In this document: in pieces, positions 6,558-6,961 of the stretch
Numbering within the stretch: position 1 is the stretch's first letter
Layout: each line of letters begins with the position of its first letter
NCBI GenBank assembly: GCA_003132265.1
Contig: PKXE01000007.1
Location: 1,948 to 8,908, forward strand
Length of the DNA stretch: 6,961 bases
Source: Candidatus Dormiibacterota bacterium
GTDB taxonomy: Bacteria > Chloroflexota > Dormibacteria > Aeolococcales > Bog-877
Direction of reading: 5' to 3'
The notes under the pieces: generated by a model
Databases searched by the model: none
What the model saw: the letters and a program-made list of their open reading frames with translations, nothing else
What the model was told of the DNA's origin: nothing
Translations under genes and position numbers: made by a program

Positions 6558-6961
6558 TCAGTAGGACCGTGGCAAGCCGAGGATGTGTTCCCCGATGTAA
6601 GACAGAATAAGGTTGGTGGAAATCGGAGCTACCTGGTACAGCCGTGTCTCCCTGAATTTGCGTTCCACATCGTACTCGGTAGCGAACCCATATCCGCCTA
6701 GGGTCTGGAGGGCGACGTTGGCGGCTTCCCAGGAGGCGTCGGCAGCCAGGAGTTTGGCCATGTTGGCCTCTCCGCCGCAGGGCTCGCCTTCGTCAAACAG
6801 GTGAGCAGCCTGCCACCGCATCAGATCGGCGGCCTCGGTGGCCACGTGGGCCCTGGCGATCGGGAACTGAATCCCCTGGTTGCGTCCGATCGCCTGACCA
6901 AAGACACTTCGGTCTCGTGCATAGGCCGTCGCACGATCTACGAACCATCGACCGTCACCGA
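6558..6961 (-). CDS. Acyl-CoA dehydrogenase, C-terminal part (5' end beyond window)
   Basis: The minus frame is open from the right edge to a TGA at 6560-6558, giving the last 134 residues of an FAD-dependent acyl-CoA dehydrogenase. It covers the C-terminal helical domain: YARDRSVFGQAIGRNQGIQF, then RAHVATEAADLMRW, GGEANMAKLLAADASWEAAN, ALQTLGGYGFATEYDVERKF, RETRLYQVAPISTN and the tail GEHILGLPRSY. YARDRxxFGxxI and ALQxLGGYG are family signatures. Where medium-chain dehydrogenases have the catalytic IYEGTS motif, this protein reads VAPIS, so the usual Glu position is Pro. Some dehydrogenase subfamilies carry the base on another helix, as isovaleryl-CoA dehydrogenase does, and that region is outside the window. 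The GTG at 6845 is internal and not a start. It is a different subtype from the Mcd-like gene and faces it convergently. Substrate unknown. Confidence 0.9.
   Translation of the reverse strand, partial: GDGRWFVDRATAYARDRSVFGQAIGRNQGIQFPIARAHVATEAADLMRWQAAHLFDEGEPCGGEANMAKLLAADASWEAANVALQTLGGYGFATEYDVERKFRETRLYQVAPISTNLILSYIGEHILGLPRSY

Noticed and set aside
5789..6610. Plus-strand open frame of 273 codons
   Set aside because: It lies antisense to the recognisable deacetylase remnant and the end of the acyl-CoA dehydrogenase. Its translation shows no family motif, so it is a shadow frame of GC-rich coding DNA.

Overview
The window is GC-rich bacterial DNA with tightly packed genes. It is probably from an actinobacterium or another high-GC lineage such as Chloroflexota. 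This rests on base composition, gene packing and remembered family resemblance; there is no rRNA or other phylogenetic marker.

The plus strand from base 1 to 5594 holds a co-directional catabolic cluster. It opens with the 3' part of a 2-oxo acid dehydrogenase E1 alpha gene (cut by the left edge), followed within a few bases by a complete lipoyl-bearing E2 acyltransferase. No E1 beta gene lies between them. After a 137-base gap come three tightly linked genes: a MaoC-type hydratase resembling mesaconyl-CoA hydratases, an acyl-CoA dehydrogenase with the N-terminal extension and motifs of (2S)-methylsuccinyl-CoA dehydrogenase (Mcd), and a class III CoA-transferase closely resembling mesaconyl-CoA C1:C4 transferase (2-methylfumaryl-CoA isomerase, Mct). 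MaoC and Mcd overlap by 4 bases (ATGA), and Mct starts one base after the Mcd stop.

Read together, the three-gene unit suggests methylsuccinyl-CoA -> mesaconyl-C1-CoA -> mesaconyl-C4-CoA -> citramalyl-CoA, or hydration of the C1 thioester to beta-methylmalyl-CoA. A lyase would then give acetyl-CoA plus pyruvate, or propionyl-CoA plus glyoxylate; no lyase is in view. Mcd belongs to the ethylmalonyl-CoA pathway and Mct to the 3-hydroxypropionate bicycle, so their adjacency looks like a hybrid route. The 2-oxo acid dehydrogenase could feed it (for example from a methyl-2-oxoglutarate) or consume its pyruvate. A comparable neighbourhood (bkdABC-citE-MaoC-fadE19) is known in Mycobacterium tuberculosis.

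The minus strand from 5591 to the right edge is different and convergent. It carries the C-terminal 134 residues of another acyl-CoA dehydrogenase (running off the right edge). Downstream of it is a decayed PuuE-type polysaccharide deacetylase/allantoinase gene with two in-frame amber codons and a lost C-terminus. The Mct gene and the remnant end on the same CTAG palindrome. No tRNA, rRNA, CRISPR array, insertion sequence or convincing terminator was seen.
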